The notes under the pieces: model-generated
The model's input: only the letters and a program-made list of their open reading frames with translations
Told to the model about the DNA's origin: nothing
The model's database searches: none
NCBI GenBank assembly: GCA_900549555.1
Contig: UROO01000036.1
Coordinates: 1 to 16,955 of the forward strand
DNA length: 16,955 nt
Direction of reading: 5' to 3'
From: an uncultured Collinsella sp.
Lineage (GTDB): Bacteria > Actinomycetota > Coriobacteriia > Coriobacteriales > Coriobacteriaceae
In this document: in pieces, positions 1 through 5,868 of the stretch
Position numbering within the stretch: position 1 is the first letter of the stretch
How the letters are laid out: the number at the start of each line of letters is the position of its first letter
Made by a program: the position numbers and the translations under genes

Positions 1-49
1 ACGAGATAGGAGTCCGTCTCGTGGGCTCGGAGATGTGTATAAGAGACAG
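1..49 (+). other. Nextera library adapter (P7/i7 side), artefact
   Basis: This is synthetic sequence, not genome. Bases 1-7 match the end of the Illumina P7 oligo, 8-15 (AGGAGTCC) match the i7 barcode I know as N705, 16-30 are the Nextera read-2 tail GTCTCGTGGGCTCGG, and 31-49 are the 19-bp Tn5 mosaic end. Genomic sequence begins at base 50. The barcode name is from memory; the mosaic end and tail are unmistakable. Confidence 0.98.
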
Positions 50-182
50 GGGTACCGAGCTCCTCGAGGGCGTACACCACCGCAAAAATGCCTAGCGCTA
101 CCAGGATACGATTGCGCTTATGCTCAAGGGACTCTTTCTTCTTGCGCTTCTTCTTTTTCTTTGTGGGATCGGCGGCTGCCAT
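50..182 (-). CDS. N-terminal fragment of a membrane protein, probably a metal-efflux P-type ATPase
   Basis: Only the first 44 codons are present because the library adapter cuts the gene at base 50. The ATG at 180-182 is preceded by a GGGAGG ribosome site. The protein starts with a short Ala/Asp stretch, then residues 8-16 are all Lys or Arg, then a hydrophobic helix begins near residue 26 (ILVALGIFAVVYAL). A basic cytoplasmic head followed at once by a membrane helix is how many P1B ATPases of the CadA/ZntA type without a fused metal-binding domain begin. Context supports this: the gene lies downstream of a stand-alone HMA protein and an ArsR repressor, and a copy of the repressor's operator-like palindrome sits at 205-225 just before its start. 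No ATPase motif (CPC, DKTG) lies in the visible part, so the assignment is inference; another small basic membrane protein is possible. Confidence 0.5.
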
Positions 183-204
183 GATTCAAACCTCCCATTT
201 GAAT

Positions 205-225
205 GTATGAACACTCGCTCATATA
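205..225. promoter_or_regulatory. Third copy of the ArsR-type operator, upstream of the truncated membrane gene
   Basis: The 20 bases starting at 205 (GTATGAACACTCGCTCATAT) match the operator arm at 946-965 at 17 of 20 positions, with the same outer half-sites TATGA and TCATA. It lies 23 bp upstream of the ATG at 182. This suggests that the same repressor controls the truncated gene independently of the arsR-HMA transcript, from which it is separated by a hairpin. Confidence 0.65.
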
Positions 226-236
226 ATTTCGCGAGC

Positions 237-261
237 AAAGGCCGCGGCAAGCGCGGCCTTT
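237..261 (-). terminator. Hairpin terminator after the HMA protein gene
   Basis: A 10-bp stem (237-246 with 252-261, core GGCCGCG/CGCGGCC) encloses a 5-base loop 21 bp beyond the stop of the HMA gene. On the minus strand the descending arm ends in only three T residues, so termination may be partial. On the plus strand the arm is followed by TTTT, but no plus-strand gene reads into it. Confidence 0.55.
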
Positions 262-281
262 TGGGTTGGCGTTAACCTGGG

Positions 282-500
282 CTAGAGAATGATCTCGCAG
301 TCCGGCTCGGCGTCGGCCGTAAACTCCACGACGCGGTCGAGCACCTCGTCGAACTCGGCGTCATCGGCCTCGAGCGTCAGCTTCTGGGTCATAAAGTTAA
401 CGGACACGGATTTGACGCCCTCGAGCTTGGCCAGCTCGTCCTGAAGCTCGCGCGCACAGTTGGCGCAGTCGATCTCGTCGAGCTTGAACTGCTTTTTCAT
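282..500 (-). CDS. Stand-alone heavy-metal-associated (HMA) domain protein, Zn/Cd/Pb type
   Basis: A 72-residue protein consisting of one HMA (CopZ-like ferredoxin-fold) domain and nothing else. The metal site is DCANC with Cys12 and Cys15. The Asp directly before the first Cys is typical of zinc/cadmium/lead-binding domains of ZntA/CadA, whereas copper chaperones usually have MTC or MHC. The C-terminal end EPDCEIIL adds another Cys and acidic residues. In many metal ATPases this domain is fused to the N-terminus; here it is separate, which fits the basic HMA-less N-terminus of the next gene. Likely role: handing metal to, or sensing metal for, the efflux ATPase in the cytoplasm. The gene follows the ArsR gene by 62 bp and has an AAAGGA site before its ATG, so the two are probably co-transcribed. 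Confidence 0.88.
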   Translation of the reverse strand: MKKQFKLDEIDCANCARELQDELAKLEGVKSVSVNFMTQKLTLEADDAEFDEVLDRVVEFTADAEPDCEIIL

Positions 501-562
501 GGTGGGTTCCTTTCCCTGTCTTGCGGCTTGGGTGCAGGCCGCGCTGGTACCATGGTTGGTTG

Positions 563-931
563 CTATTCGCAGATGTGGCTCATGCCTTGGTTGAGCATGG
601 TGTAGACGTGGTCGTCGGCGAGCGAGTAGAGGATATTGCGCCCGTCGCGCCGGAATTTAACCAGGTGCGACTGCTTGAGTGTGCGCAGCTGGTGCGATAC
701 TGCCGACTGCGAGGTTTCGGTCGCTTCGGCGATGTCTGCCACGCAGAGCTCGCGGCCCATGAGAGCGTAGAGGATCTTGATGCGCGTGGTGTCGCTAAAG
801 ACCTTGAACAGGTCGGCAAGGTCGTACAGCAGCTCCTCGTCGGGAAGGTCCTCGGGCGAGCAGGTGGTGGGGATGTCGGGCACGATGGTGGTGTCGACGC
901 TGGACTTTATTTCATCAGCGGGATCGCTCAT
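563..931 (-). CDS. ArsR/SmtB family metal-responsive repressor with an alpha-5 zinc site
   Basis: A 122-residue winged-helix repressor. The recognition helix region is SQSAVSHQLRTLKQSHLV (about 74-91), followed by the wing RRDGRNILYSL. The last helix contains D106-x-H108, then H119 and E122 as the final residue. This reproduces the spacing of the alpha-5 zinc ligands of SmtB/CzrA (D-x-H, 11 residues, H, 3 residues, E), so zinc is the best guess for the inducer. The alpha-3 site of CadC-type sensors is incomplete: ELCVADIA has one Cys (63) where CadC proteins have two. An AAAGGA site precedes the ATG at 931. The promoter upstream carries two copies of a palindrome that overlap its elements, so autoregulation is expected, with metal binding releasing the repressor. 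It is the first gene of a minus-strand unit followed by the HMA protein. Confidence 0.92.
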   Translation of the reverse strand: MSDPADEIKSSVDTTIVPDIPTTCSPEDLPDEELLYDLADLFKVFSDTTRIKILYALMGRELCVADIAEATETSQSAVSHQLRTLKQSHLVKFRRDGRNILYSLADDHVYTMLNQGMSHICE

Positions 932-944
932 TGCAATATCCTTT

Positions 945-1001
945 CATATGAACATGCGCTCATATAACTTACTTCCGAGTATATGAGCGCATGTTCATAT
1001 G
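945..1001. promoter_or_regulatory. Pair of ArsR/SmtB-type operators forming a perfect 22-bp inverted repeat
   Basis: The arm at 945-966 is the exact reverse complement of the arm at 980-1001, with 13 bp between them. Each arm is itself a near-palindrome with half-sites ATATGA and TCATAT around a variable centre, like the 12-2-12 operators known for SmtB/CzrA regulators. One arm covers the promoter spacer and the other lies near the transcript start, so two dimers could bind. Confidence 0.8.
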
Positions 1002-1005
1002 TCAA
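978..1005 (-). promoter_or_regulatory. Promoter of the arsR-HMA unit
   Basis: On the minus strand TTGACA (1005-1000) is followed after 16 bp by TATACT (983-978), close to the sigma-70 consensus. The spacer and the edges of both hexamers lie within the operator arm at 980-1001, so bound repressor would block RNA polymerase directly. Confidence 0.75.
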
Positions 1006-1091
1006 TATAATTCGTGAAATATTTTGCTATCGAATGGCCCTAGAGGCGGTTAAAGGCGCTGGTTGATGCTGATAAGGCCGCCGATGCCAAC

Positions 1092-1338
1092 GTGGGTACC
1101 TTAGCGACGTGCAAAAACGGGAGTTTTCAGCATCGACGAGGGGTTATTTATTGCATAATGCGGCGGCATTTGCCGCCGCAGGGCTTTACTTGAGTGTAAA
1201 TGTCGACTGATGTTCCCCAGTTGTTGCCTAACATGCATCGAAATCAGCGACATTCGTGCCTAAGAGATCAATTCGAAACTCCTTGGATACCCGGCTTTGC
1301 TGAAAACTCCCGTTTTTGCACGTCGCCGGGGTACCCAC
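1092..1338. repeat. 247-bp element bounded by 41-bp inverted repeats
   Basis: Arms 1092-1132 and 1298-1338 are reverse complements at 38 of 41 positions, the three differences being consecutive (TTA against CCG). Similarity stops sharply on both sides. Inside lie a 9-bp GC stem (TGCGGCGGC, 1159-1167 with 1172-1180, loop ATTT) and a 12-bp inverted repeat with one bulge (1199-1211 with 1243-1254). The right arm ends 4 bp before the stop codon of the next gene. There is no coding sequence in 1002-1342. It could be a miniature mobile element (MITE), a structured 3' region of the gene, or a protein recognition element; no clear target-site duplication was seen. Confidence 0.8.
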
Positions 1339-1342
1339 CCTG

Positions 1343-2542
1343 TCAGTCCGCCTCTGTTCTGGCCCCGTACACCCTGCCTTCGGGCGTGGAGGTACTCGTT
1401 TGAGCGAACTCCGGGCAATCCAGCTCGATGACTTGCATGTCGTCGATGACTGGGGCATCGTTGATTGTCGGGTCGTCCAGCGAGATGCCTTCGAGCACGG
1501 CGTGTTCGAGCTCAAGTGTACTACGCTGCGCTGCGTCTTGACGGAGGAGCTCCTCAATGTGCTTCTTTTCCTCGATAAATCTCCTGAGCACAAATTGTCG
1601 CAGCTCTTCCTGCTTAATTGCGAAATCTTTGGGCAGGCGCGATGGACGAATGCCCTCCTTTCGCTGGATCGCCTCCATGACCCTGGCGAAGGCGCTGGCG
1701 TGCATAAAGGAATAGCGACTGACGGTAATGATCCCATAGCCCATGGACGCCAGCGCGTTCTTGCGCTCTTCGTCAATGGCGCGGTCTTCTTCGGCATCGT
1801 GCCGAAATCCGTTGTATTCGATGTCGGTTCGGGACCGCTTAAGATATGCATCCATATAGAACGTTTCGCGCCGCGTGAGGTCTTTTGCGGCAGCTGTGAC
1901 CTTTACTTCGTAGTCGGTCTCGATCTCGCTAATGCCCAGCCCACCCTCACGTCTGGGTAGCGTGAGCATCATGACAAACGCTGTTTCCATTGGCGAGCGG
2001 CATCTGTCTCGCACACAACGGACGGCTTTTCGGGCAAGTTCGAGTCCCTTGCAGTCGGTGAGGGAGTTAAAGAAGTGCTTGAGGCTCGAAGTCGAGGTGA
2101 GCGCGAAACGCTCGGTATAGGCTGCCGAGGCATCGCGTCCAAGGGAATAGGCGCCACACAGTTCGAAGTAGTACTCCACAAGTTCGCGAAAGGGAAGATA
2201 GGTTGCGGCCTGAAGCGCACAGAGTTCGACGCTGACAATATAGATGTCATCGGCGATCCGGATAAAGCGCGAGCCCGAGAAACGCTTAGACGATACGTGG
2301 CATTTGCAGCCCAGTATGTTGCGCACGTTTGCGCGCTCGAACACCGTCGTATCGAGCTGGGCGTCGTTATCGAGGGCGATATTGTGCCTGGCGAGCCAGC
2401 CGGCGGCAGAGTCAAGCAGTTCCTTGCTGGGGCGCGCCCCGTAGATTTCGGCGGGACTGCAGGGCTCGGTTCCAATTGCGGATACCGAGTATGCGGCTTG
2501 GTAGACCGCTTTTGCCGTGTTATGTGAAAGCACGATGCTCAT
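1343..2542 (-). CDS. AbiEi/DUF559-like protein with Vsr-type (PD-(D/E)XK-like) C-terminal domain
   Basis: A 399-residue protein counted from the ATG at 2542. I chose this start because it gives MSIVLSHNTA, the style of N-terminus I associate with this Coriobacteriia family; the frame is open to 2665 but that stretch looks unrelated. The middle has a helix with VELCALQAATYLP and FELCGAYSL (about 104-133). The nuclease-like part runs about 183-290: SPMET with Glu186, FYMDAYL with Asp231, IEYNG with Glu242, a charged segment, then ASMGYGIITVS. This order (E, D, E-x-N/D-G, GY) matches DUF559/Vsr-like endonuclease folds and the C-terminus of AbiEi-type proteins. A Lys/Glu-rich, probably helical tail of about 100 residues follows. 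Function is unknown; defence, toxin-antitoxin regulation or DNA processing are possible. A second family member lies at 10196-11245. No clear ribosome site was seen. Confidence 0.72.
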   Translation of the reverse strand: MSIVLSHNTAKAVYQAAYSVSAIGTEPCSPAEIYGARPSKELLDSAAGWLARHNIALDNDAQLDTTVFERANVRNILGCKCHVSSKRFSGSRFIRIADDIYIVSVELCALQAATYLPFRELVEYYFELCGAYSLGRDASAAYTERFALTSTSSLKHFFNSLTDCKGLELARKAVRCVRDRCRSPMETAFVMMLTLPRREGGLGISEIETDYEVKVTAAAKDLTRRETFYMDAYLKRSRTDIEYNGFRHDAEEDRAIDEERKNALASMGYGIITVSRYSFMHASAFARVMEAIQRKEGIRPSRLPKDFAIKQEELRQFVLRRFIEEKKHIEELLRQDAAQRSTLELEHAVLEGISLDDPTINDAPVIDDMQVIELDCPEFAQTSTSTPEGRVYGARTEAD

Positions 2543-2971
2543 ACAGATAGCATGGCAGATGGAGCGGCGGTGTTTGCGATAAACGCCAAGGTAAAATCTT
2601 GCGACATAACGAAAGCTGTCCAAGAGCTTGACGCCAATGATGGAGAAAGATGTCGCTTGGAGCATTTTCGCAGTTCGTTGGCTACACAGACCTCCACAAC
2701 TGATGCCGGTCAGCGCCGTTTTGATGCAAAGACGGCGTCAAAAATGATGTGTAATTTGGCTTGAACATGCGCAAACGAAGTACTTGGTTGTGCGGCGGCT
2801 AGGCTCCGAGGGCCGGGAGCTGCGTTGTGCGGTGCGAAAAAACGGGCCGATATCCACTTGAATATCGGCCCGCATTGCATCGCTTGAGAGGGACGCCTCG
2901 GCGTGTCGCTTTTGCGCGGGGCGTTATGGCCCGACGAGCATTGCTCGCGAATGGCACCTCTGCTTGGCAAT
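2543..2971. other. Gap between the nuclease-like gene and the exonuclease gene
   Basis: About 430 bp without a convincing gene. The minus-strand frame stays open to 2665 upstream of the chosen start of the nuclease-like gene, but shows no ribosome site or family-like sequence. No convincing promoter was found for that gene. The only clear signal is the terminator at 2837-2872. Confidence 0.6.
2837..2872 (-). terminator. Rho-independent terminator of the exonuclease gene
   Basis: An 11-bp stem CGGGCCGATAT (2843-2853) pairs perfectly with 2862-2872 around an 8-base loop. On the minus strand it is followed by six T residues (2842-2837). It lies about 100 bp after the exonuclease stop codon. Confidence 0.9.
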
Positions 2972-3940
2972 CTACTTGGCAAACAGGTTCTTGAGGTTGA
3001 ACTCGGCCTGGACGGTGCGGAGCATGAGGTCGGTGTCGTCGAGGCCCAGGTGCTGCTCGTTGGCGTCGGCGGCGAGGGTGCCACGGCGGCGCGCCCAGTT
3101 CTCGAGCGCGGCGGGCGCGGACTCGCGGGGGAGCGAGCGCACGTCGGCGTCTAGGCTGCGGCAGATCTGGCGCGAGTCGATGACGATAATCTTGCCCGCG
3201 CGGCGTGCCTCGGCGTAGCCGTCCAAGTGAATCTTGAACCAGCTGTCCTCAAAGGCGGCGTTGTGCGCCATGTACGGATATTTCTTCATGAGCTTGAGCA
3301 GCTGCTTTTGCAGCTCCTTGTTCTCACGGAAGGGTGTTTTGCCGTCAATGTCATCCCAGGTGATGTGGTGGATATTCGACAGCGGCACATCCTCGCCGCG
3401 ATAGATATCGGGCAGACCGCAGTAGTGCGCCTCGGCGTCGTGCGGGACGGCATCGCTGGTGAGCTCCATGATCTCCCAGCCCACGTTGATGATATAGCCG
3501 CGCTCGGGTGCACGGCCGGTGGTCTCGATGTCGATACCGAGCACCGTGCCCTGGATGGGCTTGCGAGCATAGGCGACACCGAGCGCGTCGCGGTCGCCGC
3601 GGATCTCGCGCATAACGGACGCGGCGGTGCGCTTTTGCATCTTGCCGATGGCGGCACAGGTGTCGGCATCGGATAGGCCGCGCGAAAGCGTCGCGGGCGT
3701 CACGTTGCGCAGACGCGCCTCGCCAATCTGGTCGCACAGGTCGCGGTTGCGGTCGGCCAGGTCGCGCACGGTGGCAAAGTCGAAGCCGGGGTCGTCCTCC
3801 GCGGTAAAGTACTCGGTCTCGAGCACCTTGAGGGCCTCTTCGCCTTTCTGGCGCTCGGATTCCATGGCGCCATGATCGCCATAGATAAACATGGGGATAA
3901 ACGGCTGGCGCTCGTATTCGAGTGCTTGCGATACGTTCAT
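2972..3940 (-). CDS. DnaQ-like (DEDDh) 3'-5' exonuclease
   Basis: A 322-residue protein counted from the ATG at 3940, which has an AAGGAG site seven bases upstream; the longer open frame to 4018 lacks one. The first ~130 residues are a charged helical region without a recognised domain. The exonuclease fold follows: ExoI motif GIDIETTG (Asp137, Glu139), ExoII region AHNAAFEDSWF (about 225-235), and ExoIII H297...D302 in HLGLDDTDL, the DEDDh order and spacing. In classical members ExoII reads HNAxFD; here the residue after Phe is Glu followed by Asp, so the metal ligand is either Glu231 or shifted to Asp232. Proteins of this type trim DNA or RNA 3' ends in proofreading, repair or RNA turnover; the exact substrate cannot be told. 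It is a single-gene unit, divergent from the heavy-metal exporter gene and ending at a strong terminator. Confidence 0.85.
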   Translation of the reverse strand: MNVSQALEYERQPFIPMFIYGDHGAMESERQKGEEALKVLETEYFTAEDDPGFDFATVRDLADRNRDLCDQIGEARLRNVTPATLSRGLSDADTCAAIGKMQKRTAASVMREIRGDRDALGVAYARKPIQGTVLGIDIETTGRAPERGYIINVGWEIMELTSDAVPHDAEAHYCGLPDIYRGEDVPLSNIHHITWDDIDGKTPFRENKELQKQLLKLMKKYPYMAHNAAFEDSWFKIHLDGYAEARRAGKIIVIDSRQICRSLDADVRSLPRESAPAALENWARRRGTLAADANEQHLGLDDTDLMLRTVQAEFNLKNLFAK

Positions 3941-4021
3941 ATGCTGCTCCTTGGACGGGCCGCGTCGTGCGGCTCGGGTTTGTCGAGTTATGGCGAGATG
4001 ATAGTTTACCATGGGCAACTA

Positions 4022-4049
4022 TTGGCATCGCGCCTAGGACAACTACAAT
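4022..4049 (+). promoter_or_regulatory. Probable promoter of the heavy-metal exporter gene
   Basis: TTGGCA (4022-4027) and TACAAT (4044-4049) are separated by 16 bp and lie 63 bp upstream of the ATG at 4112. This is a reading of consensus similarity only. Confidence 0.45.
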
Positions 4050-4079
4050 ACCCTAGTTGACCGCTAGGACTTTTACAAT
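4034..4079 (+). repeat. Two 16-bp direct repeats in the exporter promoter region
   Basis: CTAGGACAACTACAAT (4034-4049) and CTAGGACTTTTACAAT (4064-4079) agree at 14 of 16 positions and start exactly 30 bp apart, about three helical turns. The first overlaps the likely promoter and the second lies just downstream. This is the layout expected of a tandem binding site for a regulator, possibly metal-responsive. Confidence 0.6.
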
Positions 4080-4111
4080 GCTGCCGAAAGACACGAAAGG
4101 TTCCATCCGTC

Positions 4112-5218
4112 ATGGATTTGCTGATTGATATTCTGCTCGACGCCGGCAAGGACACGCTCTCGCTGGTGCCGTTCTTGTTGGTGACATATCTGGTCCTCGA
4201 GACGCTTGAGCATGTTGCGGGCGACCGCGTTAACGGCGCCATTAAGCGTGCCGGCGCCGCTGGCCCCGTGGTTGGCTCGCTGCTGGGCATAGTGCCGCAG
4301 TGCGGCTTTTCGGCAATGGCGGCAACGCTGTACGCCGGTCGCGTCGTGACGCTTGGGACCCTGGTGGCGGTGTTTCTCTCGACCTCCGATGAGATGCTGC
4401 CGCTGCTACTTGCCGAGCAGGTTCCCGTGCAGACCATGGCGATGCTTCTGGCTTCGAAAGCGCTGATCGCGCTGGTCACGGGCTTTATCGTGGATGCCGC
4501 CATTCGCGGCCTGCGTCGCAACGCCCGTGCACATGCGGCGATTCGCCGTACCGTGTTGGGAACCGCTGCCAATCCGGCGCATGTTAACTGCGCGCATGAC
4601 GATCACAGCGGCGGTGACATCATCGACGAGGTGGCCGAGGCGGGCGTGAGCGCCGACCACATCCATGAGCTGTGTGAGCGCGACCATTGCGGTTGTGATG
4701 AAGACGAGGATGAGGACGAGAACGGGCAGGGGCACGAACATGGACATGACCACGATCACGGTCATGAGGGGGAGCATGAACACCATCATGGCCACGGGCG
4801 CTCCCACTCCCATGAAGGCGCACCCGTCCTGTCGATTGTCCGCAGCGCCATCTCGCATACCGTGCAGGTATCGGTATTCATTTTCCTGGTGACGCTGGTT
4901 CTGGTCGCCGTGCTCGAGACCTTTGGCGAATCTGCATTCGAGCAGTTCCTGCGTGGCAACGAGACGCTCGCCGTCCTGGGTTCGGCGCTTGTCGGCCTGA
5001 TCCCCAACTGCTCGGCGAGTGTGGTCATTACGCAGCTGTATCTGGAAGGCGCGCTGCAACTGGCACCGATGCTCGCCGGCACGCTCATTTCCGCCGGCGT
5101 GGGCTACCTGGTCCTGTTCCGCACCAATCGCAGCGCCCGCGAAAACGCCGTGTTCCTGGTAATGATGTACGTCATCGGCGCCGGCTGGGGCCTTATCCTT
5201 TCCGCCTTTGGTCTCTAA
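4112..5218 (+). CDS. ArsP_2/DUF2899-type 10-TM heavy-metal exporter with His-rich loop
   Basis: A 368-residue membrane protein with a GAAAGG site before its ATG. Two hydrophobic halves flank a long cytoplasmic-type loop (about 150-238). The halves are related repeats: GSLLGIVPQCGFSAMAATLY (55-74) in the first and GSALVGLIPNCSASVVITQLY (290-310, shown in part as GLIPNCSAS) in the second, each with a Pro-x-Cys in a membrane segment. The first half also has the motif STSDE (90-94). The loop contains Cys188, Cys193 and Cys195, a Glu/Asp run, then 13 His within 207-234. This architecture matches the putative permease family annotated as arsenic or manganese efflux (PF11449). The His-rich loop points to binding of divalent metals such as zinc, nickel or manganese rather than arsenic; this is inference. 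It forms a single-gene unit closed by a long hairpin. Confidence 0.85.
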   Translation: MDLLIDILLDAGKDTLSLVPFLLVTYLVLETLEHVAGDRVNGAIKRAGAAGPVVGSLLGIVPQCGFSAMAATLYAGRVVTLGTLVAVFLSTSDEMLPLLLAEQVPVQTMAMLLASKALIALVTGFIVDAAIRGLRRNARAHAAIRRTVLGTAANPAHVNCAHDDHSGGDIIDEVAEAGVSADHIHELCERDHCGCDEDEDEDENGQGHEHGHDHDHGHEGEHEHHHGHGRSHSHEGAPVLSIVRSAISHTVQVSVFIFLVTLVLVAVLETFGESAFEQFLRGNETLAVLGSALVGLIPNCSASVVITQLYLEGALQLAPMLAGTLISAGVGYLVLFRTNRSARENAVFLVMMYVIGAGWGLILSAFGL

Positions 5219-5230
5219 GTAGGCCTAACA

Positions 5231-5301
5231 AAACGGGCTTCAAAATAGCCATGCACGGCGCCTGCACAATGCGGCGACGCATGGCATTTTGAAGCCCGTT
5301 T
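5231..5301 (+). terminator. Long hairpin terminator after the exporter gene
   Basis: Arms 5231-5253 and 5280-5301 pair over 22 bp with a single bulged A (5247). The outer 16 bp (AAACGGGCTTCAAAAT) are perfect and the loop is 26 bases. The 3' arm ends in TTTCTTG. The stem is longer than an ordinary terminator, so it may also stabilise the mRNA 3' end. Confidence 0.75.
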
Positions 5302-5343
5302 CTTGTTGAGCCATGGATCCTGAGCGCTCACACCGCCCAAAAC

Positions 5344-5383
5344 AAAAAGGTAGATTTTTAGGCATGTCCTAAAAATCTACCTT
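5344..5383 (-). terminator. Strong terminator after the YaiI-like gene
   Basis: A perfect 16-bp stem (5347-5362 with 5368-5383) with a 5-base loop begins two bases after the stop codon of the minus-strand gene. On that strand it is followed by a T-rich tail (TTTTTGTTTTG counting the last stem bases), giving a classic intrinsic terminator between convergent genes. Confidence 0.9.
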
Positions 5384-5385
5384 GG

Positions 5386-5868
5386 TTAGCGGAGCTGCTC
5401 GGTGAGGTTGCGCTTAAAGCGGGCGCGGTCTTCGCTAGTGAAGGCTGCCGGCCCGCGGGTGCGACCGCCAGCGCGGCGCACCTTCTTTTCCTCGTGACGA
5501 ATAAACAGCTGCATGTCGATGGTGGCTTTGTCGTACACGCGCCCGCGCACGCCGATGGCGGCGGCATCGCGGCCGAGCACCATGCTCGCCAGGCCTATGT
5601 CCTGAGTCACGACCACGTCGCCCGCCTGCAGACGTTCGACGATGGCAAAGTCGGCACTATCGGCGCCCACGCTCACATCGAGCGTGGTGACCCAAAAGCC
5701 GCGTCGCGCGTGCTCGGCATCGCGCGGGTCGTCGCGGCGAATGTGGCGTTCCAGGTTTTGCGTGCTGTTTCCGGCGATAACCACGGCAACGCCCGCCCGC
5801 CGCGCGCAGTCGATCGACTCGCGCGTAACCGGGCAGGCGTCGGCATCAATAAAGAGCGTTCTTGGCAT
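5386..5868 (-). CDS. YaiI/YqxD family protein (UPF0178, DUF188)
   Basis: A 160-residue protein with the family's hallmark motifs in order: FIDADACPV near the N-terminus (Asp8, Asp10), VGADSADFAIVERL in the middle, GDVVVTQDIGLA (about 83-94), and a basic tail with GGRTRGPAAFT. Length is typical. The fold is a PIN-like nuclease domain, with Asp residues that could bind metal; the biochemical role is not established. Its ATG starts at the base directly after the stop codon of the HdeD-like gene upstream, with no good ribosome site of its own, so translation is probably coupled to that gene. Confidence 0.9.
   Translation of the reverse strand: MPRTLFIDADACPVTRESIDCARRAGVAVVIAGNSTQNLERHIRRDDPRDAEHARRGFWVTTLDVSVGADSADFAIVERLQAGDVVVTQDIGLASMVLGRDAAAIGVRGRVYDKATIDMQLFIRHEEKKVRRAGGRTRGPAAFTSEDRARFKRNLTEQLR

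Noticed and set aside
50..67. Run of KpnI, SacI and XhoI sites resembling a cloning polylinker next to the adapter
   Set aside because: The bases continue the reading frame of the truncated gene as Leu-Glu-Glu-Leu-Gly-Thr, and no further vector sequence is present, so chance in GC-rich coding DNA is more likely.
521..967. Plus-strand open frame of 148 codons opposite the ArsR gene
   Set aside because: It mirrors a clearly conserved repressor gene, runs through the operators and has no ribosome site or family resemblance.
1092..1338. Insertion sequence with terminal inverted repeats
   Set aside because: The interval is only 247 bp and encodes no transposase, and no direct target duplication is visible at the ends; at most a MITE, so it is reported only as a repeat.
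1316..1960. Plus-strand open frame of 214 codons opposite the first nuclease-like gene
   Set aside because: The minus-strand product has conserved motifs in family order, while this frame has none and starts within the inverted-repeat arm.
4727..4812. Tandem DNA repeat in the exporter gene
   Set aside because: The repetitive look is explained by the His/Glu/Gly-rich coding sequence of the metal loop and has no regular unit length.
4406..5059. Minus-strand open frame of 217 codons opposite the exporter gene
   Set aside because: It is the antisense of the His-rich loop and membrane segments; its Met/Val-rich sequence comes from His and Asp codons read backwards.
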